NCBI GenBank assembly: GCA_023399055.1
Contig: JAEWQV010000016.1
Span: 620,001 to 684,000, forward strand
Direction of reading: 5' to 3'
DNA: 64,000 nucleotides
From: Bacillota bacterium
Lineage (GTDB): Bacteria > Bacillota > Clostridia > Lachnospirales > Lachnospiraceae
The translations under genes were made by a program, and so were the position numbers. Below are positions 1-8,914 of the stretch, one piece after another. The notes under the pieces were generated by a model. It made no database searches. It was not told the DNA's origin and worked only from the letters and a program-made list of their open reading frames with translations. Each line of letters begins with the position of its first letter. Within the stretch, counting starts at the first letter, position 1.

Positions 1-978
1 CCAAGACATAGAAGACTCTGTGTGTAGAACCTTTAAAATACCACCTACTGCAAGGATTGGAGAGTAGATAACAATACGAATCAACATAACTAAGAGCATC
101 TGAACCTGCTGGATATCGTTGGTGCTACGAGTAATTAAGGAAGCAGTAGAGAATTGATCCATTTCTCTATTAGAGAAGGACAAAACCTTCTTAAATACAT
201 TACTTCTTAAATCACGACCCATTTTAGCAGCAATTCTGGCAGATAAAAAGGTTACCAGAACAGATGCGAGCATACCGATTAAGGCAAGACCAAGCATCAA
301 GGCACCAGCGTAAATAATGTAATCGGTCTGCATTTTATCTACATCTACACCAATTGCTTCATATTCTGCTCTTATATAAATTGTACTCGTGGAGGACATA
401 AGCATCTCCGGCATAGCCGAAACCTGTTCTCTCATACCAGTTACTATTGCAGTAAGGTTTTCCTTTGGTAGCATGGACAGAACACCGAAGATGTCAACAT
501 CCTTTTGATCAGAGCCAGGTGCAAGCTGGTCAACAAGCTTTTGTCTACCGGCAATTGCTTCCTCTGTATTGCTCTCAAACTGCAAGGTTAAGAGTAACGG
601 AATTGCCATAGCATCTGTGAGAGCAGCTTCCTCTTTGCCATCCCAAAGATAGATTTCTTCTGACTTAAGTAGTGGATAATCCTTTTGGTAATTTGACCAT
701 TCCTTTTTGGAATATCCATCTGAAGTTAAGATAGAGTAATGAGGGAGAATAATACTTTCTTCCTCCGGAGTCATAAATAATTTAATACGGTCGAACTCGG
801 TCTTTCTCACCACGGTAGGTACCGGACTATCAATACCATTTTTCATGATACCGGTATTAATAATGTCCGAGGTATAGGAGGGGAGTGCAAGATCACTGTT
901 TGCCTGTATTACTAGAAGAATTATGACAAACAATATGGACACAACCGATTTTTTTAGAAATCGAAAAAGTTTAAACAT
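1..978 (-). CDS. ABC exporter, fused permease/ATPase (5' part, runs off the window)
   Basis: The reading frame is open from an ATG at 978 to base 1, giving 326 codons, with AAGGAA a few bases upstream as ribosome binding site. The protein starts with one membrane segment (about residues 10-28). An extracytoplasmic insert of roughly 165 residues follows. A second membrane segment (about 215-250) leads into the typical exporter coupling region (RSNVFKKVLSFSNREMDQFS, then TRSTNDIQQVQ). This is the transmembrane domain of a type IV ABC exporter of the multidrug family. The nucleotide-binding domain lies outside the window, so Walker motifs cannot be checked. It sits 106 bp downstream of a MarR regulator on the same strand and is probably co-transcribed with it. 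The large loop between the first two membrane segments is longer than in a standard half-transporter. Substrate unknown. Confidence 0.85.
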   Translation of the reverse strand, partial: MFKLFRFLKKSVVSILFVIILLVIQANSDLALPSYTSDIINTGIMKNGIDSPVPTVVRKTEFDRIKLFMTPEEESIILPHYSILTSDGYSKKEWSNYQKDYPLLKSEEIYLWDGKEEAALTDAMAIPLLLTLQFESNTEEAIAGRQKLVDQLAPGSDQKDVDIFGVLSMLPKENLTAIVTGMREQVSAMPEMLMSSTSTIYIRAEYEAIGVDVDKMQTDYIIYAGALMLGLALIGMLASVLVTFLSARIAAKMGRDLRSNVFKKVLSFSNREMDQFSTASLITRSTNDIQQVQMLLVMLIRIVIYSPILAVGGILKVLHTESSMSW

Positions 979-1084
979 AAGTTATTCCTTTCAAGTTATT
1001 AATAAGTATAGATCACTTGCAATACGGTAAAACAAAATTCTGACCAAAGTACTATAAGCATACTTTAGAATAAGATAATGGATG

Positions 1085-1519
1085 TTAGTTATCGTTCTTA
1101 TAGAGGTTTTGATGCAATTTTTTTGTCAGAGTTAAGAAGGTATGAAGTTCTTCGTCATCAAAACCATCAAATAAGTTTTCAAGTAAACACTTCATATGTT
1201 TTTCACCACTAGCTGCCAGGTTATGACCTTCCTCGGTCAAATAAACACGCATGATTCTCTTGTCGCCCTCATCAGGAACACGTCTTACAAACCCATTTGC
1301 TTCAAGTTTAATAAGCATTCCGGTAATGGTTGCCGGGGTGACAAAACTTAACTTTGATAATTCCTTCTGTGTTAATCCCTCTTGCTTTCTTATTAGTGTT
1401 AATATTTTGGGTTGGCCGGGGTAGATATTCTTATTTTCTGTTTTGTGATAAGAACGCTGATGGATGGACTTAAAAACCTCGTGTAAGGTTTGTATTAGTT
1501 CTTGAACTTCAGCTCTCAT
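1085..1519 (-). CDS. MarR family transcriptional regulator
   Basis: A 144-residue winged-helix regulator. The central part shows the MarR helix-turn-helix (about residues 45-75, LTQKELSKLSFVTPATITGM) and the wing (RVPDEGDKRIMRVYLTEEG). The length is normal for the family. A strong SD (AAGGAGGA) precedes the ATG. It is the first gene of an apparent operon with the ABC exporter downstream, a common arrangement in which the MarR protein represses its own exporter and releases DNA on binding a drug or phenolic compound. A sigma-A promoter and a perfect 14-bp palindrome directly after its -10 box lie upstream, which supports autoregulation. The ligand cannot be inferred. Confidence 0.9.
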   Translation of the reverse strand: MRAEVQELIQTLHEVFKSIHQRSYHKTENKNIYPGQPKILTLIRKQEGLTQKELSKLSFVTPATITGMLIKLEANGFVRRVPDEGDKRIMRVYLTEEGHNLAASGEKHMKCLLENLFDGFDDEELHTFLTLTKKLHQNLYKNDN

Positions 1520-1590
1520 TTGTTGTAACGATTCCTCCTTATAAGTTTTTCCTATTGTGAGGTGTTTTTAACAGCTCTTTTTAATGGAAA

Positions 1591-1623
1591 CCTAATTATA
1601 TAAAAATTAATTAGGCACCTAAT
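1591..1623. promoter_or_regulatory. Probable MarR operator (overlapping palindromes)
   Basis: ATTAGG-CA-CCTAAT (1610-1623) is a perfect palindrome with 6-bp half-sites, the usual size and style of a MarR site. It overlaps a second inverted repeat, CCTAATTA (1591-1598) with TAATTAGG (1608-1615). Both lie just downstream of the -10 box, around the expected transcription start, where binding would block the promoter. Confidence 0.6.
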
Positions 1624-1631
1624 CAAATGGT

Positions 1632-1659
1632 ATTATAGCATACTAATAATTCATGTCAA
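1632..1659 (-). promoter_or_regulatory. Sigma-A type promoter of the MarR/exporter operon
   Basis: On the minus strand a perfect -35 box TTGACA (1659-1654) and a perfect -10 box TATAAT (1637-1632) are separated by 16 bp. The distance to the MarR ATG is about 110 bp. Directly seen in sequence; activity is inferred. Confidence 0.7.
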
Positions 1660-1779
1660 TAAGGGAAAAATTAAAATTTCGTTAAAGTTATAATAAAGTC
1701 ACAATTAAAGTGAAATAGTCAAGCTTAAATTGAACTATTATTATATATATTGCATAAAAATCATTAGTAAGAACCCCGC

Positions 1780-1859
1780 AAAAAAAGAAGCAAACTATCC
1801 AGTGGAGTAAGGACAATCCTAATAATGTCTGTCAGACAACTCCCAAATAGTTTGCTTTC
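1780..1859 (-). terminator. Terminator hairpin after the aminotransferase gene
   Basis: An 11-bp perfect stem, AAGCAAACTAT (1788-1798) with ATAGTTTGCTT (1847-1857), encloses a large loop with an inner GGAGT/ACTCC pairing (1804-1808, 1839-1843). On the minus strand it is followed by a run of T (complement of 1780-1786). It lies 55 bp past the aminotransferase stop. Confidence 0.6.
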
Positions 1860-1913
1860 ATATTTATAGAATAAATACGGTTTAAACTTCGCAGTACAAG
1901 ATGAAATATTGCA

Positions 1914-3011
1914 TTATTTTACAGTTTCTAAAAGTACTTGAAGTAAGGCATCATTTGCTTCTGGTGCCATGAAGCAAAAGCGTACAAATTTATTACTAAG
2001 AAAAGGGAAAGTAGAGCAATCTCGTATCATAAGACCCTTCTTAATAGCTGCCTCAAATAATTCCATAGAGGTTATATCCTCACGCAATATTTTAACAAGC
2101 ATAAAATTTGCAGTAGGTTTATAATAACGAAGATTCTTACAGGTATCCAACAGTGTACATATTCTGTCACGCTCTTTTGCAATCAAATCTCTGGTTTGAC
2201 TAATATATTCCTCATCTGTAAACATGATTTCACCAGCAATTGCTGCCAGACTATTAATGGTCCAAGGGTTTTTCCTCTGATTTATTTCTCGTAATAAATT
2301 TGGATTTCCACAAACTGCATATCCAAGGCGAAGTCCTGGAGCTGCAAAGAATTTGGAGATACCTCTTAGTATAATCAGATTATTATAATAGGCAGTGAGT
2401 GGAGCACAAGTGATTTTTGAAACATCTTCTGCAAACTCAACATAGGTCTCGTCCACCATGACAAAGATACCTTTTTGCTTACAAATATCAAGAATTTTAC
2501 GCATATCATTCTTAGTAATGGCTGTTGAGGTTGGATTGTTTGGATTACAGATGGCTAACAAATCAATTTCAGAGGTCAATTCTTCTTCTAATTTAGGAAT
2601 ATCCAGCGCGAAGTCATTTTCCTCTTCCAAACGGTAATATCGGGTAAGGCCGCCGCCTAAGGAAACCTCGCGTTCATACTCAGAATAGGTTGGTCCAATA
2701 ATTAAGACTTTACTTGGATGCTTAATTTGAATAAATAGGGAAATTAGCTCAGTGGAGCCGTTGCCGACAATAATATTCTCCATATCAGTGTGAATGTAAT
2801 CCGCTATTTTTTTTCTAAGAGAACTATATTCACGGTCAGGATAACTCATAATAGCATCGATTCTATCACTAAGAGTGGCTTTTAACTTTGGCGATATTCC
2901 CAGAGGATTAACATTGGCAGAAAAACTAATAATATCTTCTCGTTTTATGTTGTATAACTTCTCTATTGTTTCTAAATCACTTCCATGAAAATGGTCGGAA
3001 TGTTTAATCAT
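1914..3011 (-). CDS. PLP-dependent aminotransferase, HisC/CobD type
   Basis: A fold-type I class I/II aminotransferase of 365 residues from the ATG at 3011, which has GGAGG at good spacing. The open frame extends 82 codons further upstream, but that part has no SD and unlike composition. Visible landmarks are FSANVNPLG near the N-terminus, NPNNP (156-160), the PLP-contacting D187, Schiff-base K220 in RGISKFF, and R228 in PGLRLGY. The N-terminal HGSD...FSANVNPLG pattern is most like threonine-phosphate decarboxylase (CobD), while the rest fits histidinol-phosphate aminotransferase equally well. No histidine or cobalamin genes lie nearby, so the substrate is left open. It is divergent from the DUF5717 operon. 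Confidence 0.8.
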   Translation of the reverse strand: MIKHSDHFHGSDLETIEKLYNIKREDIISFSANVNPLGISPKLKATLSDRIDAIMSYPDREYSSLRKKIADYIHTDMENIIVGNGSTELISLFIQIKHPSKVLIIGPTYSEYEREVSLGGGLTRYYRLEEENDFALDIPKLEEELTSEIDLLAICNPNNPTSTAITKNDMRKILDICKQKGIFVMVDETYVEFAEDVSKITCAPLTAYYNNLIILRGISKFFAAPGLRLGYAVCGNPNLLREINQRKNPWTINSLAAIAGEIMFTDEEYISQTRDLIAKERDRICTLLDTCKNLRYYKPTANFMLVKILREDITSMELFEAAIKKGLMIRDCSTFPFLSNKFVRFCFMAPEANDALLQVLLETVK

Positions 3012-3186
3012 ATAAATCCTCCATAAAATACTAAAATATAAGGTCATTAACAGTGGACAGCCAACTGATTGTCCGAGAAATAAGGACTTTTGGCGATTTT
3101 TGATAGATACTAGATTTTTTCCTAGGGATGAATTATAATTATTATAGCGTATTTTTACCAAATTGCAATGGCTCAGAGGTGATAAA

Positions 3187-6100
3187 TTGAAGGAGAAAAT
3201 TAGTCTTATTTCCAAAGGTGAATTTGAATATGAGCAATCCATTCTGTGTCTTTCCACGGATCAAATTAATATAGTAGAAGATGCTGGAAAAGTACTGACA
3301 GGTACTTTTGTCATCAGCAATAGTCAGGAAAGACAGATGAAGGGTAAGGTTTACTCCTCGAATAATCTGGTGAAGCTGAAAGAAATTGATTTTCATGGAA
3401 TTGAAAATCATATCACCTATGAATTAAATACGGAGGAGATACAACCAGGAACAATTTTAAATGGTTCCTTCCTTATTATCAGTGATTGTGGGGAAGCGAC
3501 CATTCCCTTTTCTCTACATATCACACAACCTTATTTTGAGTCTTCCTTAGGTAGAATTAAAGATTTGTTTCAATTTACAAACTTAGCCAGAATGGATTGG
3601 TCTGAGGCAAAGAAGCTATTCCGTTCCACTGATTTTGAACAAATCATATTACTAAATGATGAACGTAATAAACAAATCTATCGAAGTTTAATCAATGGTG
3701 TGTCTACAAGTCAAGCACTCGAGGAATTTTTAATTGCAATACATAAAAAGGCAGTTGTACGATTATCTGTTGATAAAACTAATCTAGAGTATGAGATTAA
3801 TAAAGATCAGATAACGGACAAGATAGTATTAACAAAAAGTAACTGGGGTTTTACTGAAATTAAAGTCAGTAAGGATGCCGATTTTATTAAACTGGACCAA
3901 AAATTTTTGTGGGCAGACCGTTTTATAGAAAATACTCATCAGATATCGTTTACAATAGATGCAAAAGAAATAAAAAACGGGAAACAGGTTGGACATATTT
4001 ATATTAAAACAGCTTATCAGACAATTATTGTTACAATCGAATGCCGAAGAAAACATAAGAATTCGGCTTTCATAAAGGCAAGACAACAGAAAAAAATTGA
4101 ACTTGATATGGTAGAACTATACCTGGAGTTCAGGTTAAATAAAGTTAATATATCAGAGTATGTGGAAAAGATGCAAGCTTTCATTAAGCAGCAATCTGGA
4201 CAGGAGAACAGTCGTTCAAAGGAACTTCTGTTAATTCATCTGGCAATTATCGCTTCAAAAAGAAAGCTGGCAGACGAACTTTTGGCAGATTTACAATCTG
4301 AAGAAGTGCTGATTAGAAAGACGTCCTTGTTAGATTATGCTAGCTTTTTATATTTAAAAGCTCTTTGCCACAAGGAAGAAACAACAACCTTTCAAGCAGA
4401 AAATCATATAAGAAGAATTTATGAAAGTGGTTTTCAGGACTTTAGGGTCCTTTGGTTATTGTTTCAAACAGACCAAAGCTATGAGAAAAATAGATCCAGG
4501 AAAATTGCAGAGATAAAAGATCAATTTGACAAAGGGTGCCATAGTCCAATACTTTACTATGAAGCGATTTGTGCGTTCCGTGAAGAACCTTACTTACTTA
4601 GAGAGTTAAATCCTTTTGAAATTCAGGTCTTTCACTACGGTATTAAAAATTCCATGTTAAATAGAGATTCGATACAACAGTATGTCTATTTGGCTAATAA
4701 GATGAAGGAGTATCATCCGGTAGTATTTCAAGGTCTTATTAGGCTTTATAGAGTTTATGAATCTAAGGAAATTCTTTCTGCAATTTGTTGCCTGTTAATC
4801 AAAGGCGGAAAGAAAGAGGAAAAATACTTTACCTGGTATCAGTTGGGAGTGGAGGCTGGTCTGCGAATTACAGAACTCTACGAGTACTATATGTATTCGA
4901 TAGATAAAACCAAGCACGAGCCTCTTGCACAACAGGTGCTGCTTTACTATGTTTATAACAGTAATATGACGGAAAAAATAAAGACTTATCTATATGCGAA
5001 CATAATTGTCAATAAGGAGAACTTTGAGACGATATACCGCAGCTATTATAAGAAAATAGAAGTCTTTGCATTTAATATGCTGCAAGCTCATTACATCAGT
5101 AGTGATTTAGCTATTCTATATAAGGAATTCTTCAGTAAAAATAAAGTAAGTTCTGATACAGCAAGGTTGCTGCCCTATGTTCTTTTTCGGTACGAAGTAA
5201 CCTGTACCAATCCAAATATTTGCAATGTTATTGTAAGACATAAGGAGTTAACAGAAGAAATAATAACGCCTTTAGTTGATGGGAGAGCACAGGTTAATTT
5301 ATTTACCAGTGAGGCACAAATAATCTTAGTGGATAATCTTGGACAACGTTATCTTGAGACCTTAGAGTATAGCTTGAAACCTTATATGAACTTGGCAGAT
5401 TATGAACCGAGCAGTTTATTACATAGGGAACACCCGATGCTATTGTTGTATTTATATAATCACTATCAAAGGAATCATATTAAGAACCTACAAGCAATAG
5501 AAGTACGACGTGAAGTTCTGACCTTATCAGAGCTATCAGAAGATGTAGTATGCGAATGTTATCAAACTTTAATCGAGTACTACTATGAGAATTACCAAGA
5601 TGAATTGTTGGATTATTATTTGCATACAATTGACCTGAAAATAATAAGTCAAAGTGACCGTGCCAAATATATTGAGATGATGATGTCCCGTGGACAGTTC
5701 CAGAAGTCATTGGAAGCAATTAATATCTTTGGCTATGAGGATATAGGAACAGCTCGTATAGTAAAATTTTGCTTAGCTTATCTAAATCAACAAGAGGTAC
5801 GAAACTATCATCCCATAATGGTTCAATTATGTTATACCGTATTTACTTATCAAAAATATGATGAAACCATATTAAGTTATCTAATGAAATATTATCAGGG
5901 GGATATGAGTCAGTTACTAACCCTTTGGGCGGCTGCCAAGGAATTTGATTTGAATACGCACTCCTTGGAAGAACGTTTGCTGCAGCAGATTTTATTTACT
6001 GAAAACGGAATTGAGGATAGCTTTTCTGTTTTTTATTCTTATTATGCTGGAATAGGAAATCATTTGCTGATACGTGCTTATTTGACCTATCTATCCTATT

Positions 6101-6729
6101 GTTATCTCGTACAGAAGAGGGAAATACAATCAGAGTTGCTGCCAATTATAAAGCACGAACTATATTATGAAGAAAATAAGATATGTCTGCTTGCCTGGTT
6201 GAAAGCAAACTCCATAAAAGATACTTTAACAGAGCAGGAAAAGACCTTTGCAGAGTACAATATACAGAGGTTTATTCGAAAGGGCATAGTGCTACCTTTC
6301 TTTCTAAATTATAAGGACGCAATACCAGTACCCGAAAAGTATCAAAACCAGTGTTTTATTACGCATCTAGCTGACCCTCGCAAACAGGTATATATTCATT
6401 ACAGAATAGCTGGGCAGGAAGAGCAAAAGTATAAAGTGGAACGATTGCCCAATGTATTATTAGGAATTCACTGTAAAGGGTTTCTATTGTTTTATCCTGA
6501 AATCCTTGAATATTACATTACGGAAGAATTCCAGGATACGAGTATTAGAACACAAAGTGGTGAACTTCAGTTAGAAAGTAGACCAAATGAAATTGAGGGT
6601 TCAAACTACAATCAAATTAATCAAATGTTACATGCTTTGGAGGAAGAGGATGAGAAGCTCTTACTGCTAATGGAGAATTATATTAAGCAGGAGTATATGA
6701 TCAGCAAATGCTTTAAGCCTATAGAATAG
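3187..6729 (+). CDS. DUF5717-type giant protein, first gene of a conserved operon
   Basis: A 1180-residue protein, soluble as far as can be seen, with no signal peptide or obvious membrane segment. I place the start at TTG 3187 because AGAGGTG sits just before it; the longer frame from ATG 3163 adds eight residues without an SD. The N-terminal ~300 residues look beta-rich and repeat a pattern of VLTGTFVISN / KIVLTKSNWGFTEIKVS type, suggesting two or more immunoglobulin-like segments. The remainder is rich in Leu, Tyr, Glu and Lys with short helical repeats, reminiscent of TPR-like solenoids. I recall this family as DUF5717, seen in Clostridia next to DUF5716. Function unknown. The gene is followed after 15 bp by the Hsp70-like gene, so the two products probably act together. 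Confidence 0.8.
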   Translation: MKEKISLISKGEFEYEQSILCLSTDQINIVEDAGKVLTGTFVISNSQERQMKGKVYSSNNLVKLKEIDFHGIENHITYELNTEEIQPGTILNGSFLIISDCGEATIPFSLHITQPYFESSLGRIKDLFQFTNLARMDWSEAKKLFRSTDFEQIILLNDERNKQIYRSLINGVSTSQALEEFLIAIHKKAVVRLSVDKTNLEYEINKDQITDKIVLTKSNWGFTEIKVSKDADFIKLDQKFLWADRFIENTHQISFTIDAKEIKNGKQVGHIYIKTAYQTIIVTIECRRKHKNSAFIKARQQKKIELDMVELYLEFRLNKVNISEYVEKMQAFIKQQSGQENSRSKELLLIHLAIIASKRKLADELLADLQSEEVLIRKTSLLDYASFLYLKALCHKEETTTFQAENHIRRIYESGFQDFRVLWLLFQTDQSYEKNRSRKIAEIKDQFDKGCHSPILYYEAICAFREEPYLLRELNPFEIQVFHYGIKNSMLNRDSIQQYVYLANKMKEYHPVVFQGLIRLYRVYESKEILSAICCLLIKGGKKEEKYFTWYQLGVEAGLRITELYEYYMYSIDKTKHEPLAQQVLLYYVYNSNMTEKIKTYLYANIIVNKENFETIYRSYYKKIEVFAFNMLQAHYISSDLAILYKEFFSKNKVSSDTARLLPYVLFRYEVTCTNPNICNVIVRHKELTEEIITPLVDGRAQVNLFTSEAQIILVDNLGQRYLETLEYSLKPYMNLADYEPSSLLHREHPMLLLYLYNHYQRNHIKNLQAIEVRREVLTLSELSEDVVCECYQTLIEYYYENYQDELLDYYLHTIDLKIISQSDRAKYIEMMMSRGQFQKSLEAINIFGYEDIGTARIVKFCLAYLNQQEVRNYHPIMVQLCYTVFTYQKYDETILSYLMKYYQGDMSQLLTLWAAAKEFDLNTHSLEERLLQQILFTENGIEDSFSVFYSYYAGIGNHLLIRAYLTYLSYCYLVQKREIQSELLPIIKHELYYEENKICLLAWLKANSIKDTLTEQEKTFAEYNIQRFIRKGIVLPFFLNYKDAIPVPEKYQNQCFITHLADPRKQVYIHYRIAGQEEQKYKVERLPNVLLGIHCKGFLLFYPEILEYYITEEFQDTSIRTQSGELQLESRPNEIEGSNYNQINQMLHALEEEDEKLLLLMENYIKQEYMISKCFKPIE

Positions 6730-6744
6730 GGAGGAATACTGCAA

Positions 6745-8010
6745 ATGGATGCAATGAAAAGACTTATCGTTGGATTTGATTTATGTGAGGATTATTCACA
6801 GTTAAGTTGTTATAGTTATAAAACGAATGAACCGATAACGATAGGCCTTTTGGAGCAAACAGAGCAAGAAGTAATGCTTCCAACTGCCCTCTGTGTAAGA
6901 AAAGATTCCAAACAATGGCTATTTGGTGAAGAAGCAGTGGCCTGTGCAAGTAATGGTGAAGGACAATTGGTTCAACAGTTGTTAACTAAATTACAGCTGG
7001 ATGAGGCAACTGAGATATATCAAACTAAGTTTAGTGCAGTGGCATTACTTGAAAAATATCTTCGTAAGGTGTTGATGTTGGTCAAGAATTATTTCCCGAC
7101 AGAGCCAATAACCAAACTGGTTATAACAATTGAGGAATCAAACCCTGTCGTTATTGATAAAATATACGAAACACTTAGTTTGTTGGGTATAGATAAGGAA
7201 AGAGCCAAAGTAATCAGTCATGCAAGTGCATACCTGTATTATGTTCTTAGCCAGGAAAAAACTTTATGGATGAATGATGTAGGACTTTTTGATTTTTCCT
7301 TAACGGGGCTATACTTTTATAGAATTCGATTAAATCGGCGAAGCAATCCAATCCTTGCGAGCTTAGAGAAACTGGACTTCACCAAGGATATAGAGGGATA
7401 TCCCGGGTTTCAAAGCAAAGAGAAGGCAGCATATCAGTTTGACAACCTTTCAGATACAGTTTTACATAAACAGATTATAAGTACACTTTATTTCACTGGA
7501 AGAGGTCTGGATGGTGGATGGGCAGATACGGTTATTAAGGGATTGTGTGCTGGAAGAAGGGTATTTGTTGGTCAAAGTCTATATTCCAAAGGCGCATGTT
7601 ATGCGGCCAAAGAATATGCCGGGGACAGTTGTTTAAAGGAAGTAAGACTATTTCATGATGATATGGTGACATCTTCTCTAGGACTTCGGGTATTTTGTGA
7701 CAACAAATATAAAGAGGTTACTTTATTACACGCCGGGGATACCTGGTATGAGGTAAACAATAAATTCGAAGTGATTCCGGAGGATGCCACCTCCCTTGAG
7801 TTAGTACAGAGTAAACTATTATTAAGAGAGACTTCACAAATAAAGCTTTCCCTAGATGCCTTTCCTAAGCCCGACGCAAGGACAACTAGGTGGCAGGTGC
7901 TATTAACGTGTAAAGATAGGTCAACAGCAATTATAAAAGTAACTGATCTGGGCTTTGGGGAATTTTATCCAGGGACAGGAGAGGAAATCGAGTATACAAT
8001 AGAAATATGA
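6745..8010 (+). CDS. Degenerate Hsp70/actin-fold protein (DUF5716-type)
   Basis: A 421-residue protein with the outline of an Hsp70 nucleotide-binding domain. It has a phosphate-1-like strand (LIVGFDLCEDYSQLS, ~6-20), an LPTALCV...WLFGEEA segment like the Hsp70 P-S-x-V/G-x-x-A region (~44-66), a helix preceding an SHASAYLYY stretch (~155) like the Hsp70 EPTAAA region, and YFTGRGLDGGWAD (~250) like the adenosine motif. The phosphate-2 loop appears as GLFDFSLTGL, without the usual glycine cluster, so ATP hydrolysis may be weak or lost. The C-terminal ~100 residues are beta-rich, possibly a substrate-binding part. SD GGGAGG lies 10 bp before the ATG. Motif matching was by eye; the fold assignment is inference supported by family memory (DUF5716). 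Confidence 0.75.
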   Translation: MDAMKRLIVGFDLCEDYSQLSCYSYKTNEPITIGLLEQTEQEVMLPTALCVRKDSKQWLFGEEAVACASNGEGQLVQQLLTKLQLDEATEIYQTKFSAVALLEKYLRKVLMLVKNYFPTEPITKLVITIEESNPVVIDKIYETLSLLGIDKERAKVISHASAYLYYVLSQEKTLWMNDVGLFDFSLTGLYFYRIRLNRRSNPILASLEKLDFTKDIEGYPGFQSKEKAAYQFDNLSDTVLHKQIISTLYFTGRGLDGGWADTVIKGLCAGRRVFVGQSLYSKGACYAAKEYAGDSCLKEVRLFHDDMVTSSLGLRVFCDNKYKEVTLLHAGDTWYEVNNKFEVIPEDATSLELVQSKLLLRETSQIKLSLDAFPKPDARTTRWQVLLTCKDRSTAIIKVTDLGFGEFYPGTGEEIEYTIEI

Positions 8011-8026
8011 GTTAAAAGGAGCAACC

Positions 8027-8857
8027 ATGGGGAAGCTGATACTTTGCAGTGGGGAAAGAACAACCAAACCCTTTGGATTCCAGTCCGGAGGAGTAAGAAT
8101 TTATTCGATTGAGGAACTGTGTTTCTTTCTTTATCATCATGTCTATCTGATTGAAGAGGAGATGATAGGGGAGGAGCTATTTGATTGGATTGATTTAGAA
8201 TTAAAGCTACCTGAGCGAGCAAGTAAATTAAGACAACTAAAGAAGCAGCGTGCTGACCTTAAAACCCTGATTACTGTAATCATGTGCAGCTCGGATTATT
8301 ATACCGAAGCAGAAATTAAGGGAATGCTTAAAATACTGGACCGGTCGCTGGGAATGTCTCCGATGAAAAGAATGTGGTTAAAGGCCGATAATTACCTTAA
8401 GAATGGGAGCTTTTTAGAAGCAGAAGCAGCATATGAAAAACTACTTCATTCGAAAGATGCCATTGAATTGTCACCTGAGGAATATGGGGATATCTATCAT
8501 AATCTTGCAGTTACTAAAGCTAATTTAACGGGATTAATGGAAGCCTCAAAGTATTTTTGGCAAGCGTTTGAGAGAAATCGTAAAGAAGAAAGTTTAAAGC
8601 AATATCTTTATAGCCTGAAGTTAACGCATGCCGATCAGGAGCTTATAGATAAGTGCAGTGTATATCAGGTAAGCAGTGAAGCGATAAATCTTATTTTTAA
8701 AGAGTTAAATGCATTTGAAGAGCAGGCATATTCGTCAAAACAAATGAAAGAGCTTAACCTGATAAAAGAACTGAAAGAACAGCAACAAAGTGAGCAATAC
8801 TATAAAAGAAGAGAAGAAATGATAATGTCTTGGAAGATGAAGCTTAGACAGCTTTAA
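8027..8857 (+). CDS. Conserved hypothetical protein, TPR-like, of the DUF5716/DUF5717 operon
   Basis: A 276-residue soluble protein starting MGKLILCSGERTTKPFGF. The N-terminal part (about 1-90) contains a YSIEELCFFLYHHVYLIEEE segment, a recognisable start shared by a Lachnospiraceae family. Residues ~125-215 form helical pairs (SFLEAEAAYEKLLHS, GLMEASKYFWQAFERN) that look like two TPR units. The C-terminus is a charged, probably coiled-coil tail (LIKELKEQQQSEQYYKRREE). It starts 16 bp after the Hsp70-like gene with AAAAGGAG as SD. It is probably an adaptor in the same assembly as its neighbours. No enzymatic motif seen. Confidence 0.75.
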   Translation: MGKLILCSGERTTKPFGFQSGGVRIYSIEELCFFLYHHVYLIEEEMIGEELFDWIDLELKLPERASKLRQLKKQRADLKTLITVIMCSSDYYTEAEIKGMLKILDRSLGMSPMKRMWLKADNYLKNGSFLEAEAAYEKLLHSKDAIELSPEEYGDIYHNLAVTKANLTGLMEASKYFWQAFERNRKEESLKQYLYSLKLTHADQELIDKCSVYQVSSEAINLIFKELNAFEEQAYSSKQMKELNLIKELKEQQQSEQYYKRREEMIMSWKMKLRQL

Positions 8858-8914
8858 AATAGAGTATCATTTTACTACAATACTTGATACCAATGGAACG
8901 AGAAAGGAAAGTAC

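Larger units (their letters stand above)
1520..1913. other. Intergenic region between MarR gene and aminotransferase
   Basis: This 394-bp gene-free stretch holds the MarR promoter and operator at its left end and a terminator hairpin for the aminotransferase gene at 1780-1859. The AT-rich part between them (about 1660-1775) shows no open frame with a ribosome binding site. Confidence 0.6.

Noticed and set aside
3012..3257. N-terminal extension of the aminotransferase frame to ATG 3257
   Set aside because: No SD, composition unlike the family, and it overlaps the divergent DUF5717 gene; ATG 3011 has GGAGG and matches the family start.
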